Position numbers and translations under genes: made by a program. Below the pieces are notes generated by a model. It saw only the letters and a list, made by a program, of their open reading frames with translations. It was not told the origin of the DNA and did not search any database. Shown here in pieces: positions 17,025-26,096 of a DNA stretch of 64,000 nt. Source of the stretch: G965205525 sp965205525 (lineage in GTDB: Bacteria; Pseudomonadota; Gammaproteobacteria; JABABF01); NCBI GenBank assembly GCA_965205525.1, contig OZ242171.1, forward strand, positions 1,054,001 through 1,118,000, read 5' to 3'. Each line of letters starts with the position of its first letter. The first letter of the stretch is position 1.

Positions 17025-18992
17025 TTAAGAGGGCGGCCGGTACCAGATTGGCGAGGTCCAGGCGCGCTCCTGGATCACCGGGCGGTGCTCCGCCTCACAG
17101 CAGCCCTCCAGTCCTTTCCCCACCGTCTCTGGGCGAGTGCAGTCTACCCCGCGAGCATTGCAGATGTACTGGCTCCATCGGCAGCTCGGGTTCTCCACCG
17201 CCCGGGCATAGTAGTAGGTCCTCTGCCCGACTTTGAAATCCGGGTCCGACCACACCGCGCACAGCTGGTCAAATCCGGCACCCCTCGCCTCGCAGGTGGC
17301 GGTATCCACCCGGGCGCCGTTGTCCGGATTCCCCGCCACCTCGTATACCTGCTCCCGGGCAACATCGGTATCGTCCACCCAGCCCTTGATCACCTGGAGT
17401 CGCTGCAGGGGCATACCCGGGTGCGCCACTGTGCCCGGGTCCCGCAGGGCGCGCACTGCAAAACGCGGGGCACTGCTTCCAGCAGCTGCCGGCAGCACCC
17501 CCCCCATCGGCACCCCGCCCCCGTAGCCCTGCTGCACGAAGTCTGGGCTCTGACAGAGATCCTCCGAATACTGCCAGCCGCCGAAGAAACGCACTTTCAT
17601 GCGGGGGCCGCTGGTGCCGAAGGTCTCCCGGCGTTTCATGGCGGCAAACAGCGCATCCCGGGTATTCTCCTCGGCCCACAGTACAGCGAGCCCGCCAGGA
17701 TTGTTTTCAATGTCATCGGGCAGGCCGACGGGCAGCCCGCTGGCTGCCGCCTTGCCAGCTCCGCCATGTCCCTGGTGCTTCCACTCCTCCGCCGCCCCGG
17801 GGGTGCCCAAGTGAGTGTCCGTACTGCCGATAAACCCCATGCGATAGGGGTTTTCGCCGCTCCTGGCTTCGTGGCGCAAGCCATCCGCCAGGATACGGCG
17901 GGCAAAACCGTACTCTGGGCGGACTGGCTCGGCCAAGAGCGGCATGAATCTCCCAGAGAAAAGGCTGTAGGGCAGTTTTTCAAAGGCGCATAACTCGTCG
18001 GGGCTGCCGCCGGGCCCGTACCAGCACTCGGAATCCCCCTTGTGCTGCATCACCTCAAGGATGGGTTCCAGCTCCGCCCGGAATTTGGCGGCGGCAGCGG
18101 ACAGGGTCTCGGTCTCTGGCCCCCGGAACATGCTGCCGGCGCTCAGGTTTGAATTGTGGGGAATGGCAAGCGCATCGCAGCCATCTGTGCGGCTGATGCA
18201 CTGGTCCTGCAGCTCCCGCCACAGCTCTTCCGGCGTAGCCGTCTCCACGTAGCTGATAGGCAGTTCCACCACCCGCTCATTGCGGAAGATCACATTGCGG
18301 TGCAGGTTGGTCTCCGCATTGCCACTCCACTCATAGCCGATGAAAGAGGTGAAACTGCAGGCCGAGCTCCGGTCGTAGGCCCGCTCTGCCGCCGCCTGTA
18401 TATTCTCCCAGCGGGTCTTTCCGGCCCGGTAGCAATCCACACCGCCGTCACCGCAGAATGATGGCAGCCCCGCATCGTGGTCCGTAAAGCGCTTCAGAAA
18501 GGACAGAATAGGGTAACGGGAGGCCAGGTGCCGGCTGACAATCGGGAATCGGATCATCAGGAAAAAACCGAGGTCCGGGCTGTTGCGGAAGGTGCGGCAC
18601 ATGAAGGTGTCATAGCCCTCGTAGCCCGGTATCGTGCAGACCCCCACCATGCCCAGTGCCTCGCCGTGGTCCGTGACCACAGTGAAATCAAGGGAGCGCT
18701 CAAGGCGGGCGCTGCGCAGCGGCTCCCCCTGCTCATCGTAGGGCTGCAGGCCGACGCGCTCTCCCCGGGCAAAGCGGTAGGCATCGTCGGGCCGGTTGCG
18801 GGTGTTCTGCACGCCCGCATCCAGAGAAAAGGCGGTGTGCACATGGGTATCGCCGAAAAATGCCTGGCGCTCGGGGCTGTAGTGATCACAGGGCGCACGC
18901 TGCTCGCTAACCGCCCAAGGGCGCGGCGGATACTCCTCTGCCCAGGCGGCAGGCAGCAGCAGCGCAGCCAGTGTAAAAATAATTACTCTCAT
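17025..18992 (-). CDS. Secreted DUF3604 protein, paralogue 2
   Basis: A 655-residue paralogue with signal peptide MRVIIFTLAALLLPAAWA; ATG 18992 was chosen because AAAGGAAAG lies just upstream and the signal sequence starts there, although the frame opens earlier inside paralogue 3. Motifs: FFGDTHVHTAFSLDAG, VVTDHGEALG, LAIPHNSNLS, GSTDTHLGTPG, and the strongly conserved AEENTRDALFAAMKRRETFG. The second motif reads TDHGE rather than TDHAE. The pattern is of a metal-dependent hydrolase of unknown substrate. Only 26 bp separate it from paralogue 3, so they are co-transcribed. Confidence 0.85.
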   Translation of the reverse strand: MRVIIFTLAALLLPAAWAEEYPPRPWAVSEQRAPCDHYSPERQAFFGDTHVHTAFSLDAGVQNTRNRPDDAYRFARGERVGLQPYDEQGEPLRSARLERSLDFTVVTDHGEALGMVGVCTIPGYEGYDTFMCRTFRNSPDLGFFLMIRFPIVSRHLASRYPILSFLKRFTDHDAGLPSFCGDGGVDCYRAGKTRWENIQAAAERAYDRSSACSFTSFIGYEWSGNAETNLHRNVIFRNERVVELPISYVETATPEELWRELQDQCISRTDGCDALAIPHNSNLSAGSMFRGPETETLSAAAAKFRAELEPILEVMQHKGDSECWYGPGGSPDELCAFEKLPYSLFSGRFMPLLAEPVRPEYGFARRILADGLRHEARSGENPYRMGFIGSTDTHLGTPGAAEEWKHQGHGGAGKAAASGLPVGLPDDIENNPGGLAVLWAEENTRDALFAAMKRRETFGTSGPRMKVRFFGGWQYSEDLCQSPDFVQQGYGGGVPMGGVLPAAAGSSAPRFAVRALRDPGTVAHPGMPLQRLQVIKGWVDDTDVAREQVYEVAGNPDNGARVDTATCEARGAGFDQLCAVWSDPDFKVGQRTYYYARAVENPSCRWSQYICNARGVDCTRPETVGKGLEGCCEAEHRPVIQERAWTSPIWYRPPS

Positions 18993-19018
18993 CTCGCTTT
19001 CCTTTATAACACTGCGCT

Positions 19019-20968
19019 TTATCTCGGCCCCGCTGCACCCGGGACGGGCTGGTACCAGACCGGAGAAGTCCATGCCCGCTCTTGGATTGCCGGGCGGTGC
19101 TCCGGGGCACAGCAGCCCTCAAGCCCCTTGCCGACAGTGTCCGGTTTCGCGCAATTTACACCGCGAGCATTGCACACGTATTGGCTCCACCGGCAGCTGG
19201 GATTTTCCACCACCCTCGCATAATAGTAGGCGTGCTGCCCGAAAGCAAAATTCGGGTCCTGCCACACCGTGCACAGCTGGTCAAAGCCGCCGCCGCTCAC
19301 CTGGCAGGTGGCGGAGTCCACCCGGGCATCACTGTTCGGATTTCCCGCCACCTCATACACCCGCTCCCGGGCAGCCCCCGCATCATCCACCCAGCCCTTG
19401 ATGATCTGGATGCGCTGCAGCAGCATGCCCGGACGCTCCGCCGTGCCCGGGTCACGAAGGGCGCGCACCGCAAAACGCGGTGCCGCCGATCCCGTTGGCG
19501 GCGGCGACAGCGTGCCCCCCATCGGCACGCCGTCCCGGTACCCCCGGGCTGCAAAATTCTCATCCCGGCAGAGATCCTGAGGATACTCCCAGCCGGCGAA
19601 GAAACGCACTTTCATGCGGGGGCCGCTGGTGCCGTAGGTCTCCCGGCGCTTCATGGCGGCAAACAGCGCATCCCGAGTATTCTCCTCGGCCCATACCGCC
19701 GCCATGCCCCCCGGTCCGAACAGCGGGTTGTCCGGAAGTCCCGGAGGCACTTTGTCCCGGGCCGACTGGCCGCCGCCGCCATGCCCGGGATAGCCCTGCT
19801 CTGCCACCGCCCCCGGTGTGCCAAGATGCGTATCCGTGCTGCCTATAAAGCCCAGCCTATAGGGGTTGGCACCGATGCTCACCCTGTAGCGCAGGCCGCT
19901 GGCAAGAGCGCCTCGGGCAAAGCCGGCCCAAGGATACAGGGGCGGCTCTTTCGGCTTGAAGATGAAGGCAAAGTCCACATAGGGCAACTTTTCATAAGCG
20001 CAGAGAGCATCCTCCTCTTCCGGTGCTGGACCCCCTCCCCCCAGCCAGCATTCCGAGGAGCCCTTGTGCTGGGTGATCTCCATCAGGGGCTCTATTTCCG
20101 CCCGGAGCTTTGCCTCCCCGGCGCTGAGCGACATCGCCTCAGGAGGGGGAAACATATGCCCGCCGCTGATATTGGAATTATGGGGAATGGCCAGGGCAGC
20201 GCAGCCGGCACCGGCTGCATTGCAGGAGTTCTCCAGCCACTCCCACAGCACCCGGGGCTCCTGGGTATCAAAAAAGCTCAAGGGGCGCTCCGGCACTCTC
20301 TCGTTGCGGAAAATTACATTGCGATGAAGATTGCCGCCGCTGAAAGCACCGGTCCACTCGTAGCCCGCAAAGGCGCTGAAAGCGCATTGCGAGCTCCTAT
20401 CATAGGCCCGCTCCGCAGCTGCCCGTGTGTCCTGCCAGCGGCTGTCCGCCATCGCCTGACAGCGCGCCCCGTCCTCGCCGCAGAAACCGTGACGGCCGGC
20501 TTTTTCCGGATTCATCATCCTTCGCACGGTCAGCACGAAGGCGATCCGGGGCCACCAGCGAAACAGCAGACAGGTAGGCGAATAATAGCCCTTGGCGCCA
20601 GCACTCAGGCAGATGGCGGTCTCACCCAGGTATTCCGCGTGGTCGGTGACGGCGGCAAAATCCAAGGGACGCGAAAGCTGCACGCTGCGCAGGGGCTGGC
20701 CATCCTCGGAGTAGGGCTGGATGCCGAGGCGCTCTCCCCTGGCAAAGCGATAGGCATCCTCCGGGATATTGCGAGTGCCCAGCGTTCCCGCATCCAAGGA
20801 ATAGGCGGTATGCACGTGGGTATCACCGAAAAACACCTGGCGCAAAGGCTCATAACGGGCACAGGGAGCACGCTTTTCGCTCACGGTGTAGGGACGCCAG
20901 GGGTAGTCCTCGGCAGCGGTCGCCGGCGACCACAGCATAGCGAATACTGCCAGCAGGGTGACCTGCAT
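19019..20968 (-). CDS. Secreted DUF3604 protein, paralogue 3
   Basis: A 649-residue paralogue. ATG 20968 is preceded by GGGGGATAAGAGC and begins a signal peptide, MQVTLLAVFAMLWSPATA. It carries FFGDTHVHTAYSLDAG, AVTDHAEYLG, LAIPHNSNISG, GSTDTHLGTPG and AEENTRDALFAAMKRRETYG. A segment near residues 325-350 (LGGGGPAPEEED) replaces the YGPGGSPDE of paralogues 1 and 2, and the region around residues 170-185 is shorter, so it is more diverged. Regulation is not visible. A long open frame on the opposite strand is a high-GC shadow. Confidence 0.85.
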   Translation of the reverse strand: MQVTLLAVFAMLWSPATAAEDYPWRPYTVSEKRAPCARYEPLRQVFFGDTHVHTAYSLDAGTLGTRNIPEDAYRFARGERLGIQPYSEDGQPLRSVQLSRPLDFAAVTDHAEYLGETAICLSAGAKGYYSPTCLLFRWWPRIAFVLTVRRMMNPEKAGRHGFCGEDGARCQAMADSRWQDTRAAAERAYDRSSQCAFSAFAGYEWTGAFSGGNLHRNVIFRNERVPERPLSFFDTQEPRVLWEWLENSCNAAGAGCAALAIPHNSNISGGHMFPPPEAMSLSAGEAKLRAEIEPLMEITQHKGSSECWLGGGGPAPEEEDALCAYEKLPYVDFAFIFKPKEPPLYPWAGFARGALASGLRYRVSIGANPYRLGFIGSTDTHLGTPGAVAEQGYPGHGGGGQSARDKVPPGLPDNPLFGPGGMAAVWAEENTRDALFAAMKRRETYGTSGPRMKVRFFAGWEYPQDLCRDENFAARGYRDGVPMGGTLSPPPTGSAAPRFAVRALRDPGTAERPGMLLQRIQIIKGWVDDAGAARERVYEVAGNPNSDARVDSATCQVSGGGFDQLCTVWQDPNFAFGQHAYYYARVVENPSCRWSQYVCNARGVNCAKPDTVGKGLEGCCAPEHRPAIQERAWTSPVWYQPVPGAAGPR

Positions 20969-20992
20969 GCTCTTATCCCCCGGCCACACGAG

Positions 20993-22900
20993 CTACTGCC
21001 CTTCTGCCCCGGGTCCGGCAGGCTGGTACCAGACCGGCGAAGTCCAGGCGCGCTCCTGAATAACCCCTCGGTGCTCCGCCGCACAGCAGCCCTCCAGTCC
21101 TTTGCCGATGGTCTGTGGGCGCTGGCAGTCCACGCCCCGGGCATTGCAGACATACTGACTCCATCGGCAGCGCGGATTTTCCACGGCCCGGGCATAGTAG
21201 AACGCTCCTTGGGAAACATCAAAATCCGGGTCCCGCCATACCGCGCACAGCTGATCAAAACCGGGGCCACTGACCTCGCAAGTGGCGGTATCCACCCGGG
21301 CGGCACTATTCGGCTCACCCGCCACCTCGTACACCCGCTGCCTCGGCATCCCCTTCTCATCCACCCAGCCTTTGATGATCTGCACTCGCTGCAGCAGCAT
21401 GCCCGAACGCTCCGCTGTGCCCGGGTCACGAAATGCCTGCACTGCAAAACGGGGTGCCGTTAGAACGGCAGGTGATGCCGGCAGTACGCCACCCATCGGC
21501 ACTCCCCCCGCATACCCCCGGGCGGCAAAATCCGGGGCAGCACAGAGATCTTCCGGGTACTCCCAGCCGCCGAAAAAGCGAACCCGCAGACGGGGACCGC
21601 TGGTGCCATAGGTCTCCCGGCGCCGAAAAGCGGCAAACAGAGCATCCCGGGTGTTCTCCTCGGCCCATACCACTGCCAAACCGCCCGGGTTTGATTCCAG
21701 ATCATCCGGCAGCTCGTTCAGCTGTTTTTCAGAAGATACCTTGCCAGCTCCCCCGTGCCCCTGGTGGTCTTCCTCCGCCACCGCGCCGGGGGTGCCCAAG
21801 TGAGTGTCCGTGCTGCCGATAAATCCCTTGCGATAGGGATTCTGGCCGCTGGCTGCCTCGTAGCGCAGACCCTCGGCCAAAATGCGGCGGGCAAAGCCAT
21901 CTCCGGGGCGCGGCACCGAGGGCTCAGTGGTGAAAAACTTGCCCCGGAAGGAGTTATAGGGGAGTTTTTCAAAGGCACAGAGTTCATCTTCGTCCTGGCC
22001 CGGCCCGAACCAGCACTCGGAGTCTCCCTTGTGCTGCATGATTTCCAAAAGCGGCTCCCAGTGAGCTTCCAGCGCAGCGGCGGCAGCGCTCAGCGGGGTG
22101 TCTTCGGGAGTGCTAAACATGCGCCCGGCACTGAGGTTGGAATTATGGGGAATGGCGAGCACATCACAGCGGCCGCCGGCTTCTGTGCAGCGGCTGGCCA
22201 GGCTTCGCCACAGCCCTTCAGGCGTTGACTCCTCGTAGAAACTGACTGGCAGGGACGGCACCTCGGCATTGCGAAAAATCACATTGCGGTGCAGGTTGGA
22301 TAAGCGGTCTCCGGTCCATTCATAGCCGATGAAACTGGTAAAACTGCAGGCGGAGGAGCGATCGTAGGCGTCCTCGGCAGCATCTTGAATCTGCTGCCAG
22401 CGCTCCGCTGCCGCCGCCAGGCAGCGGCGGTCCCCGTCCCCGCAGAAGCCAAAGCGCGGACGGTCCTGATTGCTTGCGCGCTCGTTCATGACAAAGAAGG
22501 CGGCTCGGGGAAACCAGCGAAACAAAAGGCAGGGCCATGCGTAATAGCCTTTTTTGCCGGGGGTAGAGCAGATAGACACCTCCCCCAGCATCTCGGCATG
22601 ATCGGTTACCGTGACAAAATCCAGCGGCCGCTTAAGCTGCAGACTGCGCAACGGTCGGCCGTTGGCATCGTAGGGCTGGATGCCGAGGCGCTCTCCCTTG
22701 GCAAAACGATAGGCATCCTCTGGCCGGTTGCGGGTGTCCTGGGTGGCGGCATCTAAGGAGAAAGCGGTGTGCACATGGAGATCACCAAAGAACGGCTGGC
22801 GCAGGGGCTGATAATTGTCACAGGCTGCCCGCTCTTCGCTGAGCAGACGCTCGGCTGCGCTGACAGCGCCACTGCTGCACAGCAGAAGCAGGGCAAAAAT
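20993..22900 (-). CDS. Secreted DUF3604 protein, paralogue 4, start codon unresolved
   Basis: A DUF3604 protein of about 635 residues with FFGDLHVHTAFSLDAA, TVTDHAEMLG, LAIPHNSNLSAG and GSTDTHLGTPG. The frame has no ATG, GTG or TTG between the end of tRNA-Pro (22908) and the signal-peptide-like segment FALLLLCSSGAVSA. Upstream in-frame codons would translate the tRNA itself. The ATT codon at 22900-22898 is the earliest candidate after the tRNA and gives a normal signal peptide; a start inside the tRNA is the alternative. The N-terminal linker is shorter than in the other copies. It is the first gene of the cluster and may be read from the merR/tRNA transcript. Confidence 0.75.
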   Translation of the reverse strand: MFALLLLCSSGAVSAAERLLSEERAACDNYQPLRQPFFGDLHVHTAFSLDAATQDTRNRPEDAYRFAKGERLGIQPYDANGRPLRSLQLKRPLDFVTVTDHAEMLGEVSICSTPGKKGYYAWPCLLFRWFPRAAFFVMNERASNQDRPRFGFCGDGDRRCLAAAAERWQQIQDAAEDAYDRSSACSFTSFIGYEWTGDRLSNLHRNVIFRNAEVPSLPVSFYEESTPEGLWRSLASRCTEAGGRCDVLAIPHNSNLSAGRMFSTPEDTPLSAAAAALEAHWEPLLEIMQHKGDSECWFGPGQDEDELCAFEKLPYNSFRGKFFTTEPSVPRPGDGFARRILAEGLRYEAASGQNPYRKGFIGSTDTHLGTPGAVAEEDHQGHGGAGKVSSEKQLNELPDDLESNPGGLAVVWAEENTRDALFAAFRRRETYGTSGPRLRVRFFGGWEYPEDLCAAPDFAARGYAGGVPMGGVLPASPAVLTAPRFAVQAFRDPGTAERSGMLLQRVQIIKGWVDEKGMPRQRVYEVAGEPNSAARVDTATCEVSGPGFDQLCAVWRDPDFDVSQGAFYYARAVENPRCRWSQYVCNARGVDCQRPQTIGKGLEGCCAAEHRGVIQERAWTSPVWYQPAGPGAEGQ

Positions 22901-22907
22901 AAAATAC

Positions 22908-22984
22908 TGGTCGGGACGGCTGGATTTGAACCAGCGACCACCACACCCCCAGTGTGGTGCGCTACCAGGCTGCGCTACGCCCCG
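22908..22984 (-). tRNA. tRNA-Pro (anticodon GGG)
   Basis: A 77-nt cloverleaf with CCA encoded. Acceptor CGGGGCG pairs with CGTCCCG with one G-T pair; anticodon loop CTGGGGG in a CCACA/TGTGG stem gives GGG; T-arm CTGG TTCAAAT CCAG. It follows merR by 23 bp on the same strand, an arrangement typical of gammaproteobacteria. The DUF3604 cluster begins at its 3' end. Confidence 0.95.
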
Positions 22985-23007
22985 ATGATCAACCATCAAA
23001 CCTATGT

Positions 23008-23373
23008 CTACCGAAGCATGCCCTGCAGCTTTTCCAGCTCTCTTATTACATCCCGGATGACCTCCCGGGCGCGACTTGCTACCGGCCCCCGGCGCTCGCC
23101 GGAAATCACCCGGCGCGCACCGTCAATGGTGTATCCCTCCTCGTACAGCAGGCGCCGAATGTGTCGGATAGAGAGGACATCGGAGCGCTGGTAGTAGCGT
23201 CTTTTGTTGCGCCGGGTCGGCTGCACCTGAGAAAACTCCTCCTCCCAGTAGCGCAGCACATGGGGCTCCACTCCGCACAGCTCGCTCACCTCGCCGATGG
23301 TGAAATATCGGCGTGAAGGGATAGAGGCTAGGAAATCCCGGCCTTTGCCCTGCTTAGGATTTGGGATTGCCAT
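23008..23373 (-). CDS. MerR family transcriptional regulator
   Basis: A 121-residue regulator with the MerR winged-helix domain: YFTIGEVSELCGVEPHVLRYWEEEF (helix-turn-helix, about residues 23-47), then a wing with TRRNKRRYY and VLSIRHIRRLLYEEGYTIDGAR. There is no long effector domain and no cysteines for metal sensing beyond one, so the ligand is unknown. Genes of this type sit directly after ihfA in many gammaproteobacteria. It overlaps the ihfA end by 20 bp and is probably co-expressed with pheST-ihfA and the tRNA-Pro gene that follows. Confidence 0.9.
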   Translation of the reverse strand: MAIPNPKQGKGRDFLASIPSRRYFTIGEVSELCGVEPHVLRYWEEEFSQVQPTRRNKRRYYQRSDVLSIRHIRRLLYEEGYTIDGARRVISGERRGPVASRAREVIRDVIRELEKLQGMLR

Positions 23374-23665
23374 AGAGAGCCATCCTAGAGCGAAGTACCC
23401 GACTCGGGCGGAAAGTGACCACGCGACGGGCGCGCACTGGAACCGCCTCCCCAGTGCGCGGGTTGCGGCCCGGGCGCTCGCGCTTCTCGCGCAGGGAAAA
23501 ATTGCCGAATTCCCACAGTTTGACCTCTTCTCCCTGCTCTAAGATCAGAGCGATTTCCTCAAAAAAGCGGTTTACCAACTCCCGAGCCTCTTGCCGGTTC
23601 AAGCCGATCTCTTCGTGGAGAATATCTGCGATATCAGAGCGGGTAAAATTGACTGGCGCCTGCAT
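23354..23665 (-). CDS. ihfA: Integration host factor subunit alpha
   Basis: A 103-residue DNA-bending protein of the HU/IHF family. The helical dimerisation part (residues 7-45), the GEEVKLWEFGNFSLREKRERPGRNP region with the family glycine-phenylalanine core, and the beta-arm PGRNPRTGEAVPV carrying the intercalating proline are clear. Position directly after pheT identifies it as the alpha subunit. IHF organises the nucleoid and assists recombination and sigma54 promoters. Sixteen bases separate it from pheT; its last 20 bases overlap the start of merR. Confidence 0.96.
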   Translation of the reverse strand: MQAPVNFTRSDIADILHEEIGLNRQEARELVNRFFEEIALILEQGEEVKLWEFGNFSLREKRERPGRNPRTGEAVPVRARRVVTFRPSRVLRSRMALYGNPKS

Positions 23666-23680
23666 TTTCTACTGCCGTGG

Positions 23681-26059
23681 TCAAGTACGTACGTGCGCCC
23701 CGCAACACTCGGCGAGACGCGAGGTTATGCCTACAAGTATAGCACTCGCTTCGGCCTCGCCAAAAGCGCGCTCCGGATGGCGAAACAGCATGTGAAAAGC
23801 GAGACTCTTGTGCTCTGCCGGCACCCCTTCCCCGCGGTATATATCAAACAGCAGGAGGCTTTCCAGGCAGTCCCCGGCCGCCTGCCGAATTTCTGCCATC
23901 AGCGCCGCCCCCGGCAAATCTTCCCGCACCACCACCGCCAAATCCCGCTTCAGCGCCGGCTGGCGCACTATTTCCCGGTGCTGCGGCGTCCCCAGACTGG
24001 ACAGGGACTCCATCTGCACTTCCAAAAGCCCGGTTGGCTGGGTCATTTCAAGCTTGGCGGCCAAGGCGGGATGCACCATGCCGAGATAGCCTGCGAGCTG
24101 GTCTTCCCGGCACAGGCGGGCACTCTGCCCAGGATGCAGGGCCGGATGAGAAGCCGCCTCCACCACCCAGTCACCTCCTCCACTAAGCTCTAGGATAGCT
24201 TGAATATCACCATGTAAGTCAAAGAAATCTATATTTTTTTTATTATTATTCCAGTTGCGCGGCAGGCGCGGGCCGGATGCCAGCACGGCCAGCATGCTCT
24301 CCTCCCTGGGAGCTCCCCCCTCCCCCCCGGACAGGAAACAGCAGCCTATTTCAAACAGTCGCACCCGCTCTTCCTGGTGGCGCTGGTTGTGCAGCATGGC
24401 CTGCACCAATCCGGGCCACAAGCTGGTTCGCAGCACCGACATCTCCGCTGAAATCGGGTTTTCCAAGGGCACCGGCTCATGCACCGGGTCCAGCAGGGCC
24501 TGCAGCTTCGGGTCTGCAAGGCTGTAGCTGATCGCCTCCCGGTATCCCCTGGCCGCCAGGCAGCGGCGAAACTCGGCAGGAGCCGCCCTCTTAGCAGAGC
24601 GAAAAGAAAAGGTGCAGAGAGCAGAGGGGCGGGAAACCGGAAGCTGATCGTAGCCGTAAAGCCGAGCCAGCTCCTCTAAGAGATCCTCTTCTATGCAGAG
24701 GTCGCTGCGGCTGCCGGGGGGGCGGACGCGCCACCCGTAGCGGGTGCTCTCCAAGCCCATCCCGAGACGCCGCAGCATTTCTTCCACGGCATCATCCGCC
24801 ACAGGCATGCCCAGGACCTCTTCAATGCGCCGTCGCCGCAACCGTATAACCGGGGTCTTCGGCAGGCGGCGGCGAACCTCCGCCCGGGTAATCGGACCCG
24901 CCTGGCCGCCCACGCATGAAAGGAGAAGCTCGGTCATTCTCTCCATGGCCAAATCGGGCAGCTCCGGGTCAACGCCACGCTCAAAACGCCGGGCCGCCTC
25001 ACTGGACAGGCGATGCTTGCGGGCACGCCCCCCTACGGCCATGGGGCTAAACCAAGCTGATTCCAAGAACAGGCGGCGGGTTGCAGAGGTGACCGCACTG
25101 GCGGCGCCCCCCATGATCCCCGCCAAGGCGATGGCCCCCCGCCGGTCTGCGATCACCAGGTCTTCCTGTGACAGCTCGGCGGTGCTGCCGTCTATCAGGG
25201 CCAGGGTTTCCCCCGCTCGCCCCAGGCGCACCCGGATGCCGCCGTTCAGGGTGTCTAAGTCAAATATGTGCACAGGCTGCCCTAACTCCAGCATCACATA
25301 GTTGCCGATGTCCACCGGGGCAGAGATGCTGCGAATACCGGCCCGCCGCAAGCGCTCGCGAATATGGGCAGGGGCGCTCACACCGGGGCAAATGTCCACG
25401 ATTGCCCGCCCTGCATAAAGGGGACAGGCTGCAGATGCCTGCAGGCGCACCGGCAGCATCTCCTCACAGCGAGGGGGCACTGGTGCAATTTCCGGCTCCC
25501 GGACCGAGAGCCCCTCCAAGGCTGCGATCTCCCTAGCCAGCCCCCGCATGCTGAGGCAATCACCCCGATTGGGAGTAAGGTCCAGCTCCACCACTGTGTC
25601 GTCCAGGTCCAGCAGGGTGCGGAGATCATCTCCCGGAGCGCAGTTCTCCGGCAGGTGCAATAGGCCATCCTCCTCTTCCAGTCCCAGCTCCTGACCAGAG
25701 CACAGGAGAGCGACAGCCTGCTCACTGCCGGTTTCATCTGGGGTCACACGCCTGCCATCGGGCAGCAGGGCACCGGGCAGAGCACAAGCTGCAAAGGCAC
25801 CGGGCTGCAAGCCGGGGACACGCCCCGCCGCCACCAGGGGCTGCCCCGCCCCCGCCTGCACCCGCCATAGGGCAGGTCCGTCCTTCGGCGCGGGACTGAG
25901 CGCCTCTACAACCTCCGCGGCGACAATCCCTGCAAAGGCCGGCGCTGCCGGTGCCGTTCCCGCCACCTCTATGCCGCCCAGGGTAAGGCGCTCGGTCAGG
26001 CGCGGGGTGCCCGGCAGCTCGGGCACCCGCTCGCGCAGCCAATTCTCACTGAACTTCAT
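23681..26059 (-). CDS. pheT: Phenylalanine--tRNA ligase beta subunit
   Basis: A 792-residue beta subunit of the (alpha-beta)2 phenylalanyl-tRNA synthetase. In order: an N-terminal OB-fold tRNA-binding domain with LEEEDGLLHLPE, the B3/B4 editing domain (around residues 210-400), the B5 domain (TPVIRLRRRRIEEVLGM), the catalytic-like domain and the C-terminal ferredoxin-fold anticodon-binding domain (KRDLAVVVREDLPG). The usual length is about 790-800. It starts 37 bp after pheS. A T8/A8 run and AAT repeats (around 24234-24252) encode an asparagine/lysine-rich stretch (NNNKKN) that is unusually AT-rich for this gene. Confidence 0.97.
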   Translation of the reverse strand: MKFSENWLRERVPELPGTPRLTERLTLGGIEVAGTAPAAPAFAGIVAAEVVEALSPAPKDGPALWRVQAGAGQPLVAAGRVPGLQPGAFAACALPGALLPDGRRVTPDETGSEQAVALLCSGQELGLEEEDGLLHLPENCAPGDDLRTLLDLDDTVVELDLTPNRGDCLSMRGLAREIAALEGLSVREPEIAPVPPRCEEMLPVRLQASAACPLYAGRAIVDICPGVSAPAHIRERLRRAGIRSISAPVDIGNYVMLELGQPVHIFDLDTLNGGIRVRLGRAGETLALIDGSTAELSQEDLVIADRRGAIALAGIMGGAASAVTSATRRLFLESAWFSPMAVGGRARKHRLSSEAARRFERGVDPELPDLAMERMTELLLSCVGGQAGPITRAEVRRRLPKTPVIRLRRRRIEEVLGMPVADDAVEEMLRRLGMGLESTRYGWRVRPPGSRSDLCIEEDLLEELARLYGYDQLPVSRPSALCTFSFRSAKRAAPAEFRRCLAARGYREAISYSLADPKLQALLDPVHEPVPLENPISAEMSVLRTSLWPGLVQAMLHNQRHQEERVRLFEIGCCFLSGGEGGAPREESMLAVLASGPRLPRNWNNNKKNIDFFDLHGDIQAILELSGGGDWVVEAASHPALHPGQSARLCREDQLAGYLGMVHPALAAKLEMTQPTGLLEVQMESLSSLGTPQHREIVRQPALKRDLAVVVREDLPGAALMAEIRQAAGDCLESLLLFDIYRGEGVPAEHKSLAFHMLFRHPERAFGEAEASAILVGITSRLAECCGAHVRT

Positions 26060-26096
26060 CCCCCGGCTCCTCCGGCTGCAGCCCCTCGCGGCGGCC

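Noticed and set aside
16911..17993. 360-codon plus-strand open frame
   Set aside because: Antisense shadow of DUF3604 paralogue 2; no domain and low-complexity composition.
19082..21463. 793-codon open frame on the plus strand, opposite DUF3604 paralogues 3 and 4
   Set aside because: It is the antisense of two well-supported genes; long antisense frames are expected in GC-rich DNA. The translated sequence shows no recognisable domain.
22901..22999. N-terminal extension of DUF3604 paralogue 4 (starting MMVDHRGVAQPG)
   Set aside because: This is the translation of the tRNA-Pro gene, a common annotation artefact.
24234..24252. T8 run in pheT considered as a phase-variation tract
   Set aside because: pheT is essential and the frame is intact; a homopolymer in an AT-rich loop is more likely neutral.
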